NCBI GenBank assembly: GCA_016191785.1
Contig: JACPVJ010000203.1
Coordinates: 1 to 34,702 of the forward strand
Direction of reading: 5' to 3'
DNA length: 34,702 bases
DNA from: Myxococcales bacterium
GTDB taxonomy: Bacteria; Myxococcota_A; Polyangia; Polyangiales; Polyangiaceae
The stretch's first letter is position 1, and each line of letters starts with the position of its first letter. Of the stretch, positions 23,560-30,976 are shown one piece after another. Below the pieces are notes generated by a model. The model was not told where the DNA came from. It did no database searches and saw only the letters and a list, made by a program, of their open reading frames with translations. The translations under genes were made by a program, and so were the position numbers.

Positions 23560-23566
23560 CGCCTGT

Positions 23567-23962
23567 TCAGGTCGACGCGTTGATTTCCCTCTTCAGCTCC
23601 CCCCACCGCCGCCGCTGCTCCTGCCAGTCGATGGTCCCAAGCACCGCCTCGCGCAGGCCGCGCTCGCTCACCGGCTGGGCGCCCGGGGGCAGCTCGAGGA
23701 AGAGAATCTCCTCCTGCACCTCGGGCGCGAGCAGGAGCAGGTCCATAAGCTGGGTGACACGGGCGCGCGTGAAGCCGAGCTGGCGGGCCATGTCGGCGAA
23801 GTCGGCGAACTCCCCGCGCTCGAGTCGGCGGCGCAGGGCGTGCGCGAGGGCGATCTGCCGGGCGATGCGCGCGGGGTAACGCCGGCTCGGGGCACGCCTC
23901 TCGGCCTGCTGGTGCTCACGCCAGGCGCGGCCACCCTTGAACGCGATGATGACGTCGGTCAC
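23567..23962 (-). CDS. HTH protein linked to the serine recombinase
   Basis: A 131-residue protein that I recognise as a frequent neighbour of large serine recombinases in proteobacterial mobile elements. It has a basic N-terminus (RRAPSRRYPARIARQ), a ParB/KorB-like helix-turn-helix region 'FADMARQLGFTRARVTQLMD' (about 56-76), then 'LLLLAPEVQEEILFLELPPG' and a helical tail. It probably binds DNA; a role as recombination directionality factor or regulator is inferred from position. The GTG start at 23962 overlaps the recombinase TGA by 4 nt (GTGA). The 97 bp after its stop hold the defence-operon promoter. Confidence 0.75.
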   Translation of the reverse strand: MTDVIIAFKGGRAWREHQQAERRAPSRRYPARIARQIALAHALRRRLERGEFADFADMARQLGFTRARVTQLMDLLLLAPEVQEEILFLELPPGAQPVSERGLREAVLGTIDWQEQRRRWGELKREINAST

Positions 23963-25518
23963 AGCGTGGCCTCCATCGTCGCCTGCGTCGGGGACGGTGG
24001 CGCCGGCTCGTGGAACGTGACCCGCAGCGTGCCGCTCTCGGGATCGACACCAACGCGCTCGATGAGGGCGCGCAGCACCTCGCGGCGCTCCTCGGGCACG
24101 AGTGCCTCCCAGACCTCGTCGAAGGCATCGAGCAGCTTCGCGACGTGCTCGCCCTCGGTGCGGAGCGTGGCGCAGGCGCGGAGACGCCGCTCGAGGTCGG
24201 CGACGCCGCCACGGTGCCTGTCCGTCTCGCGTTCGAGCTCACCGAGGCGCTCGGCGAGGAGCCGCCCTCCGGCATCCACGCTGCTGAACGCGCCGAGCAG
24301 GCGTTTCGCCTCGGCGCCGAGCTCGGTGATCCGCGCCTCGAGCCGGTCCTTCGTGGCGATAAGCTCGGTCTCGCCCTCGTCCCCTTCGGCGAGCGTCGCG
24401 AGGATGCGGTCACGCAACGCGCCCGTCTTCGCGAGCGCCTTCACCTGCGCGACGACGGCGGCCTCGACGTCGTTGGCGTTCAGGAGGCCCGTGGGGCAGC
24501 GCAGACCCTCCTGCGACGCGCGGCAACGGTAGTAGCGGTAGCGCTGCTTCTTGTGGTTGTAGGCGTGGCTCGTGCTCATCGCCGCGTTGCAGGGAAGGCA
24601 GCGGAGAAGCCCCGTCAGCAGCGAGTCGCTCCGTCGTGGGCGACGCGTGCCCGTTCCGGTCGCGCGCAGGTCGAGGGTGCGCTGCACGCGATCGAACACG
24701 TCCGGGTCGATGATGGGCTCGTGCTCGCCGAGGAACAGGTCGTCGTTGTGGCGGACCTTGCCGACGTAGAGCGGGTTGCGGAGCAGCTGGTGCACGGCGT
24801 TCTTGTTGAACGGACGGCTGCGGGTAGTGCCATCCTCGGCCGCGCGCGTGCGCAGCGTGAGCCCGCGCGCGTTGAGGCGCTGGGCCGTGAGCGCCACGGA
24901 CAGCGTGCGCTCGTAGAGCTCGAAGGCGAGCTTCACGATGGCGGCCTCCTCGGGCACGACGTCAAGCGCGCGGCGCTGGCGGTCGACGCGGTAGCCGAGC
25001 ACCAGGGGTCCCCCGGTCCACTTCCCTCGGCGCCTGGCGGCGGCGATCTTGTCGCGGGTGCGCTCGCTGATCAGCTCCCGCTCGAACTGGGCGAACGAGA
25101 GCAGGATGTGGAGCACGAGGCGGCCCATCGACGTCGAGGTGTCGAAGTGCTGGGTGATGCTCACGAAGGCGACGCGGCGCTTCTCGAAGCGCTCGACGAG
25201 GCGCGCGAAGTCGAGCAGCGAGCGCGAGAGGCGGTCGACCTTGTAGACGACCACCGTGTCGATCTCGCCGCGCTCGATGTCGTCCATGAGGCGCGTGAGC
25301 GCCGGGCGCTCGAGGTTGCCGCCGGTGAAGCCTCCGTCGTCGTAGCGCGTGGGCAGCGCCTTCCAGCCCTGGGCGGCCTGGCTCTTGATGAAGTGCTCGG
25401 CCGCCTCGCGCTGCGCGTCGAGCGTGTTGAAGTCGGAGTCGAGCCCCTCGGTCGTCGACTTGCGCGTGTAGATGGCGCAGCGGACGACCTTCGGCTCCTT
25501 CACGAGCGTCGAGCTCAT
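23959..25518 (-). CDS. Large serine recombinase
   Basis: A 519-residue site-specific recombinase. The resolvase domain has 'AIYTRKSTTEGLDSDFNTLD' with catalytic S21, 'YDDGGFTGGNLERPAL', and 'VVVYKVDRLSRSLLDFARLV' with the usual Arg pair. A Recombinase domain follows ('GYRVDRQRRALDVVPEEA', 'LLRNPLYVGKVRHND'), then a zinc ribbon with 'CLPC' and a later C...C pair. A coiled-coil stretch (about 375-450) follows, and the last part is the usual C-terminal region. It looks complete and active. It should integrate or excise the element at att sites, which I could not find. It overlaps both neighbours by 4 nt, so it is co-transcribed with the DUF2924 gene. Confidence 0.95.
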   Translation of the reverse strand: MSSTLVKEPKVVRCAIYTRKSTTEGLDSDFNTLDAQREAAEHFIKSQAAQGWKALPTRYDDGGFTGGNLERPALTRLMDDIERGEIDTVVVYKVDRLSRSLLDFARLVERFEKRRVAFVSITQHFDTSTSMGRLVLHILLSFAQFERELISERTRDKIAAARRRGKWTGGPLVLGYRVDRQRRALDVVPEEAAIVKLAFELYERTLSVALTAQRLNARGLTLRTRAAEDGTTRSRPFNKNAVHQLLRNPLYVGKVRHNDDLFLGEHEPIIDPDVFDRVQRTLDLRATGTGTRRPRRSDSLLTGLLRCLPCNAAMSTSHAYNHKKQRYRYYRCRASQEGLRCPTGLLNANDVEAAVVAQVKALAKTGALRDRILATLAEGDEGETELIATKDRLEARITELGAEAKRLLGAFSSVDAGGRLLAERLGELERETDRHRGGVADLERRLRACATLRTEGEHVAKLLDAFDEVWEALVPEERREVLRALIERVGVDPESGTLRVTFHEPAPPSPTQATMEATL

Positions 25519-26000
25519 GCTGCCCCCTTCGCGCCGACCTTGAAGAACAAGAAGCCGTTCCAGCGCGAGCCGGCGATCTTGGTGGCGAGCGTCGAGAGGC
25601 TCGCGAAGCGCTCGCCGCGATACTCGAAGCCCTCGGTCAGCACGCGCACCTCGTGAACCTCGCCCCGGAACTCGCGGCGCAGGACCGTGCCCACGGGCGG
25701 CAGGCGTGGGTCGCGGGCGGTCGCCTCGACGATGCTCACGCTCGCCGCGTTGCGGGGCGGACGGCGGCGCACGGGTGCTTTGTCCGCGAGCTCGGCGGCG
25801 CGGGCCTTGGCTCTCGGCGAGATGCCGCCGTAGCGCTGCTCCTGCATCCGGTACGCGATGCGTTTGAAGAGGTGGTCCTTGTTACGGCTGGTGCTCTCCT
25901 CGCCGAACACGGCGAGGTAGCGCTCGCGCAGCGCGGAGACGGGCAGCTCGCGCAGCGCGAGGATCTCGCGGATGAGCGGGTCGGTGGGCGTGTCGTTCAT
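25515..26000 (-). CDS. DUF2924 protein
   Basis: A 161-residue DUF2924 protein. The N-terminal module (about 10-55) has 'LPVSALRERYLAVFGE' and 'SRNKDHLFKRIAYRMQEQRYG'. The C-terminal module has 'LPPVGTVLRREFRGEVHEV', 'GFEYRGERFASLSTLA', and 'GSRWNGFLFF', the usual signature. DUF2924 genes sit beside serine recombinases in phage-like and mobile elements; the function is not known. A DNA-binding accessory role is suggested by the SAP/HeH-like N-terminal helices (inference). The start overlaps the upstream small gene by 4 nt and the stop overlaps the recombinase ATG by 4 nt. The N-terminal module recurs twice in the ribbon-helix-helix protein at 31479-32000. Confidence 0.9.
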   Translation of the reverse strand: MNDTPTDPLIREILALRELPVSALRERYLAVFGEESTSRNKDHLFKRIAYRMQEQRYGGISPRAKARAAELADKAPVRRRPPRNAASVSIVEATARDPRLPPVGTVLRREFRGEVHEVRVLTEGFEYRGERFASLSTLATKIAGSRWNGFLFFKVGAKGAA

Positions 26001-26188
26001 CGGGTCGTCTTCTCCTGGTTCGAGGCCGCGCCCATGACGGCTTCGGTCGCGCGAACAGGCAAGGCGTCGTTCTCGCGTTCAACAGCGCCGTGTTCGCCCG
26101 CGACCTTCACGCCGAGCACACGGCGCACGCCGCGCGCGAGGACGGTTGCCGCGACATCGAGGCGGCGGTCGTGCTCCGTGCTGGTCAT
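25997..26188 (-). CDS. Small hypothetical protein, 63 aa
   Basis: Starts at the ATG at 26188 (MTSTEHDRRLDVAATVL) and overlaps the DUF2924 ATG by 4 nt. 'RLDVAATVLARGVRRVLG' is an amphipathic helix, and the rest is short and polar. I do not recognise it. The tight overlap and consistent codon bias support a real gene of the recombinase cassette. The longer open frame upstream reaches the neighbouring gene and looks less protein-like, and no strong ribosome site precedes the chosen ATG. Confidence 0.5.
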   Translation of the reverse strand: MTSTEHDRRLDVAATVLARGVRRVLGVKVAGEHGAVERENDALPVRATEAVMGAASNQEKTTR

Positions 26189-26252
26189 GCCTGACGCAAA
26201 GGCACCGCGCCCGGTGAACAGGGGACACGCGGTGCGTACCAACCCGCGCTTG

Positions 26253-26873
26253 TCATGCGCCCGAGGCGGGTCCGTCCTGTTCACGATCGCCGATCAGCTC
26301 GTCTTCGAGCTTCGTGACCAGCGGGTCCTGCGGCGTTGGATCGCCACCCGCGGCGAAGAGGCGCGCGTTCTCGAGGTGGAGAACGATCGCGCGGCGGCGG
26401 TCGTGCTTGGAGCGGAAGAGCACCTTCTCGCTGGGGCCGATGACGGTCTGAGGGTGGTCGGCCTGCACCGCGCGCAGCGCCTCGCGCAAAGCGGCGTCGC
26501 CGATGCTCCGCTCCTTGCCGAACGCCTCGTACACCGCGCGCGTCGAGATCGCGGTGCAGCCGGGGAGCTGCTTCCAGTCGACGAGGTCGACGCCATTCAC
26601 GAAGGCCCCGCGATCGACGAGGTCGAGGAGCTGGATCATCACGTCGCGCGCGCCCGCGAACTGGCTGCCATGACGGGCTCCGTCGACCACGAAGTGGTCA
26701 ATCACCGTGCGTCGCATCAGGCGCGCGTACTCGCTGCGATGGATGACGCCTTCGCGCACGAGGTTCATGAGCAGGAGCCTCGTGCGCCGGAGCTTCTCGA
26801 AGGTCTCGGAGTTGGGCTCGGTGCAGGGGCGGAGCGGGGGCGACGGATGGCGCTCAGGCAGCTCGATGGTCAT
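26253..26873 (-). CDS. Hypothetical protein, 206 aa, first gene of recombinase cassette
   Basis: I do not recognise the family. It is mostly helical, with 'SETFEKLRRTRLLLMNLVREGVI', 'SEYARLMRRTVIDHFVV', 'ARDVMIQLLDLVDRGAFVNG' and 'SKHDRRRAIVLHLENARLF', and an acidic C-terminus. It has no membrane segment, signal or catalytic motif I can name. The ATG at 26873 follows an excellent ribosome site (AAGGAG, 7 nt away). The stop lies 64 nt before the start of the 63-aa gene. It is divergent from the rightward gene set, with a near-palindrome at 27030-27047 between them. Confidence 0.7.
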   Translation of the reverse strand: MTIELPERHPSPPLRPCTEPNSETFEKLRRTRLLLMNLVREGVIHRSEYARLMRRTVIDHFVVDGARHGSQFAGARDVMIQLLDLVDRGAFVNGVDLVDWKQLPGCTAISTRAVYEAFGKERSIGDAALREALRAVQADHPQTVIGPSEKVLFRSKHDRRRAIVLHLENARLFAAGGDPTPQDPLVTKLEDELIGDREQDGPASGA

Positions 26874-27285
26874 GGCGTGTCTCCTTCACGGCGAGCTCGC
26901 CGCGTGCCCACGCAAAGGGGCCGGACACCGCTGGCCGGGGACGGCCTCGCCCGGGCTCTTCACAGCGCGCGCCGGGCGCGGACCATGCGGCCACTTCCCG
27001 CTGGTCCGCTGCCGCCTGCCTTGTCCAAGGATTCTCCGAGGAGAATCAATCTTCTATGAATGAATCTCTCTCTGGACGGCTTGGGAAAGGTAGGTCTACT
27101 CAGGAGCGAAGTTCCATTTTCGAGAGCGCACACGCGCGATCGCTGGCGCGGTGTGAAGAGGGAAGTTCGCGTGCGCGAGTCTGGAGCTACCCGTCCGCGA
27201 GCCGTCCAGACCTCGCAATCCAGCCTATCCACCCGAACTCGCGAGCGAATCTTCGGGACGTCGTGCGGCGAGGGCCCACGCGGTG
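26874..27285. other. Intergenic region between divergent gene sets
   Basis: About 410 bp without a convincing gene. It holds the ribosome site of the leftward 206-aa gene, the near-palindrome at 27030-27047, and a 7-bp inverted repeat GTCTGGA/TCCAGAC (27179-27185 and 27205-27211). Part of it (27015-27120) is visibly lower in GC than the flanking genes, as expected of a regulatory region. No clear -35/-10 pair was found on either strand. Confidence 0.5.
27030..27047. promoter_or_regulatory. 18-bp palindromic operator candidate
   Basis: GATTCTCC (27030-27037) and GGAGAATC (27040-27047) are perfect 8-bp inverted arms around GA. No T-run follows, so it is not a terminator. Its place between divergent gene sets suits a repressor site controlling the cassette; the binding protein is unknown. 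Confidence 0.55.
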
Positions 27286-28011
27286 ATGGCCCACCGGTCC
27301 CCTGAACGATGGCGCGCCGGCTTTGCCCTCGGCATGACCGACGACAGCAACGAGATCGACGACGACCCGCGTGACACCGCGAACATGCGTCCCCAGCGGT
27401 TCATCGAGGAGGAGCTTCGCGACGACCCCGATCTCCCCCACCACTGCGCGCCCTTCGACCTGGACCCCGACGACGAGGAGCGGCTCGTCGAGCTCGAGAA
27501 GCAGCTCGGCCGCATGGTGCGTGCCGGAACGTTCTCGCGATCGACAGCGCTTTCGCTCATTCGCACGGCCAGGAGGGCGGCGCGGGCGTTCGTGCCTTCG
27601 AGGATCAAGCTGACGCACGTGCTGGGAGCGCTCGTGCAAGCGGCCGACTGCGGAATCCTCCGACAGGGTCGAGAGTGGGCCCGTCCCGACGCAGGCCTGA
27701 TGGCCCTTCACGTCGCGACGGCGCTGCCGCTCTTGCGCGACCTTGGCCTCACGCGAGTCTACGAGCGTGAGCTGCGGCGGCTCCTGCACCAAGGTGCCGG
27801 ATACAGGCCCGAGACGATCGTCGCCCTGCGCGACCGCGTGACCTTCGGCCTGCGAGATCGCCGGAGGGCGCTGGTACTGCGCGACGCGACCTTGCGGGCA
27901 GGTGTGTCGCCGTCGATGCTGATTCGCGGTGGCCCGCATCGCGGGCGCTTTGTCCCGTCCGAGGTGTCCGCGGAGGCTTTGCACGAGCAGCGAAGGAGTG
28001 CACAACGATGA
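27286..28011 (+). CDS. Hypothetical protein, first of a four-gene rightward set
   Basis: A protein of 241 residues from the ATG at 27286, or 225 from the ATG at 27334 (MTDDSNEIDDD). I prefer neither firmly: no strong ribosome site is visible, and the second start resembles the MTD start of the next genes. It has an acidic region (about 20-75), then helices with 'LVELEKQLGRMVRAGTFSRS' and 'TALSLIRTARRAARAFV', and a C-terminal basic part ending 'HEQRRSAQR'. The family is unknown. The stop overlaps the next ATG by 4 nt. The last codons and the next ribosome site lie in a 32-bp sequence repeated at 29230-29261. Confidence 0.6.
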   Translation: MAHRSPERWRAGFALGMTDDSNEIDDDPRDTANMRPQRFIEEELRDDPDLPHHCAPFDLDPDDEERLVELEKQLGRMVRAGTFSRSTALSLIRTARRAARAFVPSRIKLTHVLGALVQAADCGILRQGREWARPDAGLMALHVATALPLLRDLGLTRVYERELRRLLHQGAGYRPETIVALRDRVTFGLRDRRRALVLRDATLRAGVSPSMLIRGGPHRGRFVPSEVSAEALHEQRRSAQR

Positions 28012-28018
28012 CCGACAC
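27987..28018 (+). repeat. Repeated initiation module, copy 1 (32 bp)
   Basis: It contains the last codons of one gene, an AAGGAG ribosome site, and the ATGACCGACAC start of the next gene. It matches 29230-29261 at 30 of 32 positions. The copies sit at different gene junctions, so the similarity is not explained by the coding sequence of one family. Confidence 0.8.
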
Positions 28019-28580
28019 GATCCAGACCAATGATGCGCCATCGACGAACGCCGACCTCGGCGCGGTCGCCAGTCACCCGACGGTGGTGAAGCTGCGGGAG
28101 TTGCTCTTCGACCTGCTCTCGTTCGAGCTGCAGCGCTTCACCGCGGTCGGCGATGGCGCGAGCTTCCTGTGCTGGCGCTCGAAGGACGGCAGCATCGAGT
28201 GGGCGCGTCTCGACCTGTTCGCGAGGCCGACCCGCGAGAACCCGAGGCACCTCGTCCTGCGCGTCACCATCAACAAGGGCCCCGTCGATGCCGTCGCCAA
28301 CCTCGCTCGTCGGCGTGGGCTTCTCCATGAGGGGGAGCTGTGGCGCGGATCGAACTGGGCGCTCGAGGCGTTCGTCACGCTCGACGAGCTGATCGCCGCC
28401 GCGCCGTTCCTCGGCAGCCTCGTGCGCGCGCACGAGGAGAACGACGCCTCGCTCGTCATGGCCGCGCCGTTCCCGATCGTGTTGGCCTCGGGCGACCCGC
28501 TCGCCTGGGACGTAGTGGCCAGCGAGGCCGCGTGGGCCACCATCGACACGCATCTCCCGGCGTGCAGGGAGCGCGCGTGA
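28008..28580 (+). CDS. Hypothetical protein, 190 aa, paralogue of the next gene
   Basis: An unknown family. Blocks are 'LRELLFDLLSFELQRFT', 'ASFLCWRSKDGSIEWARLDL', 'RHLVLRVTINKGPVD', 'RRRGLLHEGELWRGSNWAL', 'LGSLVRAHEEND' and 'DPLAWDVVASEAAWATID'. The next gene carries matching blocks in the same order, so the two are diverged paralogues. Composition suggests a mixed alpha/beta cytosolic protein. A good ribosome site (AAGGAG, 9 nt from ATG) precedes it. The start overlaps the previous stop by 4 nt, and the stop overlaps the next GTG by 4 nt. Confidence 0.7.
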   Translation: MTDTIQTNDAPSTNADLGAVASHPTVVKLRELLFDLLSFELQRFTAVGDGASFLCWRSKDGSIEWARLDLFARPTRENPRHLVLRVTINKGPVDAVANLARRRGLLHEGELWRGSNWALEAFVTLDELIAAAPFLGSLVRAHEENDASLVMAAPFPIVLASGDPLAWDVVASEAAWATIDTHLPACRERA

Positions 28581-29254
28581 CCGGCGCGACGAGCAAGCTC
28601 GCCGAGCGCTCCGCCGAGTGGCTCGAGGATCCGCCCGAGCCGCAGACCGACGCGACCTTCGACGAGCGCTACGCAGCCGTCTTGTTCCGCGCGTTCCTCG
28701 CGGTGCTCGCGATTCGACTGCAGCGACCGACGGCGGGGATCTCCCCGGCGAGTCTCTGCTGGCGCGCGAACAACGGCCGGGTGGAGCACGTCACCTGCGA
28801 GCCCTTCTTCTGTGTGTCCGAGGACTCGCCGCATCGCCCGCTCCTCGTCCGCGTCCTCGTCAACAAGGTCACGGTCGGTCTCGTCGAGGAGCGCGACGCA
28901 GCGGCGGCAGCCGTCGCACGCGAGAGCGGCCTCGTCGAAGAGGGCGAACCGTGCCTCTCTCCGCGGTGGACGCTTGAACTCGCGGTCTTCCCCGGCGAGC
29001 TGCTCCGCTTCGCGACCTACCTCGCCGAGCTCGTGCGGGCCTCCGAGCGCGACGAAGACGAGACCGCCGTCGAGCCGCCGATGCCAACGGAGCTCATCGT
29101 CGAGCGCGAGGGGGCTCGGCTCTTGCCGGCACTCTACGTCTGGAGCGAGCGCGCCTGGGACTACCTCGCCGAGCAAGTGTGGATGGATGAGATCGTCCCC
29201 TCGAACGCGCACTTCATGGCTTTGCCTAGGCAGCGAAGGAGCGCACGACGATGA
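28577..29254 (+). CDS. Hypothetical protein, 225 aa, paralogue of the previous gene
   Basis: The start is the GTG at 28577, with a GTGA overlap; the open frame extends further left but that part lies in the previous gene. Blocks shared with that gene are 'AAVLFRAFLAVLAIRLQR', 'ASLCWRANNGRVEHVTC', 'RPLLVRVLVNKVTV', 'ARESGLVEEGEPCLSPRWTL', 'LAELVRASERDEDE' and 'VWSERAWDYLAEQVW'. It is longer at the N-terminus and in a central acidic insert. No catalytic motif is evident. The pair may form a heteromer. The stop overlaps the ATG of the next gene by 4 nt. Confidence 0.7.
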   Translation: MTGATSKLAERSAEWLEDPPEPQTDATFDERYAAVLFRAFLAVLAIRLQRPTAGISPASLCWRANNGRVEHVTCEPFFCVSEDSPHRPLLVRVLVNKVTVGLVEERDAAAAAVARESGLVEEGEPCLSPRWTLELAVFPGELLRFATYLAELVRASERDEDETAVEPPMPTELIVEREGARLLPALYVWSERAWDYLAEQVWMDEIVPSNAHFMALPRQRRSARR

Positions 29255-29261
29255 CCGACAC
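29230..29261 (+). repeat. Repeated initiation module, copy 2 (32 bp)
   Basis: Second copy of the 27987-28018 sequence, differing at two positions. It encodes the QRRSARR end of one gene (QRRSAQR in copy 1), the ribosome site and the first codons of the next gene. Confidence 0.8.
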
Positions 29262-30006
29262 CACCGAGGCGAACGCCGCACAGGCGGCGAAGAAGCTGGG
29301 ACGCCCTCGAAAGGCCGACCCGCAGCGCGTCGACTACCACCAGCTCGACACGCTGCTCGTCATGGGCGAGATGCGCGTCGACGCCGAGCGCGGTCCGGTG
29401 ACCGAGTACCCGTCATACCGCGAGCTCGCCAAGCGCTTCGGCATCAGCCACAGCCTCGTCGCCGCGTACTCGTCGAGGCACAACTGCCTGCGCCGTCGCG
29501 AAGCGGCCTCGGAGAAGATCCGCAAGGTCACCGACGAGAAGGTCATCGCCCGCCGCGGGACGGCGCTGGCCGAGGCCAAGGAGCGCATCCTCGCGATCAT
29601 CGACCGCTTCCTCGAGGAGTTTGGCAAGGCGCTCGAGGAGGGCCGCGTGCGCGTCGACAGCGTCGCCGACCTCAACATCATGGTGCGCCTGCGCGAGTTC
29701 CTGCAGGGAGGCCCCGATTCGCGCCAGGAAGTGCGCGGCATGCCGTCGCTCGAGGAGCTGTCCCGTCGCTACGCCGAGGCGCAGCGGCGCGAGAGGGAGG
29801 AAGGCCCGAACGCGGGCGGCGTCGTCCATCGCGACCGAGAGCCCGCGTCGCGTGAACGCGCGCTGCTCGCGGAGCCCCCAGTCGCCGCCTTCGCGAACGG
29901 CTCTGCCGAACTGCACGGTCACATCGAGGATGACGTGGATGCGGATGACGAGGTGGCGCTCGACGACGGCGATGATCGCGACACCGACACCGCCGCTTCC
30001 GATTGA
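29251..30006 (+). CDS. DNA-binding-like protein, 251 aa
   Basis: An AT-hook-like 'KKLGRPRKADPQRV' (about 14-27) is followed by a helix-turn-helix 'SYRELAKRFGISHSLVAAYS' (about 55-75) and a basic helix 'RRREAASEKIRKVTDEKVIA'. A long helical middle and a strongly acidic tail (about 220-251, 'DDVDADDEVALDDGDD') complete it. A GRPRK start followed by an HTH is reminiscent of small terminase or transposition proteins, but no large terminase is present, so I do not call it that. It ends the four-gene rightward set; the stop at 30006 faces the integrase gene. Confidence 0.7.
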   Translation: MTDTTEANAAQAAKKLGRPRKADPQRVDYHQLDTLLVMGEMRVDAERGPVTEYPSYRELAKRFGISHSLVAAYSSRHNCLRRREAASEKIRKVTDEKVIARRGTALAEAKERILAIIDRFLEEFGKALEEGRVRVDSVADLNIMVRLREFLQGGPDSRQEVRGMPSLEELSRRYAEAQRREREEGPNAGGVVHRDREPASRERALLAEPPVAAFANGSAELHGHIEDDVDADDEVALDDGDDRDTDTAASD

Positions 30007-30347
30007 AAGCGGCCATCTTCGGCGTGCGCGGACACGCGTTCTCGCGGACTTGGTGCGCGTGACGGAGCGCGAACGGACCGAGGACGATGGCCGCTTTCCG
30101 AGCGCACGCGGTGGTGATGAGGGACGATCGGCCGGCGCCGCGTGAACAACGATGGCCCCCGGGGGGAGGGTGAATTTTCGTGACGCCGCGCGCGCCGGGG
30201 AGCGTGCCCGGGGCCCCTTCCGATGGAGGTCGATTCGAGGAAATAACCGGGACCCGCGCGGCGAAGTGAGCGTCCAGAAACAGCGCCCTCGCCGAACGCG
30301 CTGGTCACTTTCGACCTGCAAGTAGCTCGCGAGCCCCGCTCCGGTGC
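30007..30347. other. Convergent intergenic region
   Basis: 341 bp between the stop of the acidic-tail protein and the stop of the tyrosine recombinase. I see no gene. It is GC-rich with G-runs near 30155-30170 and an A/T patch (GGTGAATTTTCGTGA). Being next to the recombinase 3' end, it could hold an att site, but I found no core sequence that recurs elsewhere. Confidence 0.4.
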
Positions 30348-30968
30348 TCAGCAGCGCAGCTGCTCGACAGCGTGCGCGAGGTCGTCGTCGCTCGGGTGCG
30401 TGTAGACCATCGTGGTGACGACGCTCCAGTGCCGCGCGAACCGCTGGGCCAACCGAATGTCCTTGGTGCCGGCATAGATGCTCGAGATCGCCGAGTGCCG
30501 CAGCATGTGCAGACTGACGTGCCGCTCGAAGCCCGCGCGCTCCTGCCAGACCGCGAAGGCGTGCCGGAGCTGGCGCGTCGAGAGGCGAGTACCTCGCTGA
30601 CTCACGAAGAGCGGGGCATCGGGGTCGAGGCTCTCGCCCTCGCGTCCCTTCCAGCTGCGGAGCTTCTCGAGCTTGGCGCGCAGGCCCTCGGAGAGCAGCA
30701 CGTCCTGGCGCTCTTCGTCGCCGCGTCCATCGCCCTTGAACACGCGCAGAGCGACGCGGCGACGCACGCGCCCGGCGTCGTCGAACACGTCGCCCACGTC
30801 GAGCGCCACCAGCTCGTGCGCGCGCAGCCCGGTGCCGAGCCCCATCGCGAACAGGACGTGATCGCGCCAGCCGGCGCAGTGCTCACCCGTCACGCGCAGG
30901 AGCGCCTTCTGCTCGCGCTCCGTCAGCGTGCGCGGCGCTCGACGGATCGACTCGACGTAGGCAGCCAT
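30348..30968 (-). CDS. Tyrosine recombinase, catalytic domain only
   Basis: A 206-residue integrase with all active-site residues: R49 (GLRAHELVALD), K78 (VFKGDGRG), H154-x-x-R157 (HMLRHSA), H180 (ARHWSVV) and Y189 (MVYTH). The usual N-terminal SAM-like core-binding domain (about 100 residues) is absent, and the frame upstream contains no usable start. It is therefore either a minimal integrase or a truncated one. The ATG at 30968 lacks a close ribosome site; a strong GAAAGGAAG lies upstream but is placed for an overlapping 17-codon ORF. It may act on the right end of the island or on an integron-like array; substrates are unknown. Confidence 0.9.
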   Translation of the reverse strand: MAAYVESIRRAPRTLTEREQKALLRVTGEHCAGWRDHVLFAMGLGTGLRAHELVALDVGDVFDDAGRVRRRVALRVFKGDGRGDEERQDVLLSEGLRAKLEKLRSWKGREGESLDPDAPLFVSQRGTRLSTRQLRHAFAVWQERAGFERHVSLHMLRHSAISSIYAGTKDIRLAQRFARHWSVVTTMVYTHPSDDDLAHAVEQLRC

Positions 30969-30976
30969 GCGGGCAT
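30923..30976 (-). CDS. Possible 17-codon leader ORF overlapping the integrase start
   Basis: The ATG at 30976 begins 'MPAWLPTSSRSVERRAR' and ends at 30923. A clear ribosome site, GAAAGGAAG (30990-30982), sits 5 nt upstream, while the integrase ATG at 30968 lies 8 nt downstream in another frame. It could act as a coupling or attenuation leader. Its existence as a peptide is uncertain. Confidence 0.3.
   Translation of the reverse strand: MPAWLPTSSRSVERRAR

Noticed and set aside
24010..27059. Two long plus-strand open frames opposite the recombinase cassette
   Set aside because: Both are antisense to the serine recombinase, DUF2924 and 206-aa genes and read as low-complexity Ala/Val/Arg/Glu sequence.
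27056..27286. Short plus-strand open frames after the palindrome
   Set aside because: They have Ser/Arg-biased composition, no ribosome site, and two overlapping frames of equal merit; more likely untranslated leader DNA.
29251..30006. Phage terminase small subunit
   Set aside because: The GRPRK start and HTH are suggestive, but there is no large terminase, portal or capsid gene anywhere in the window.
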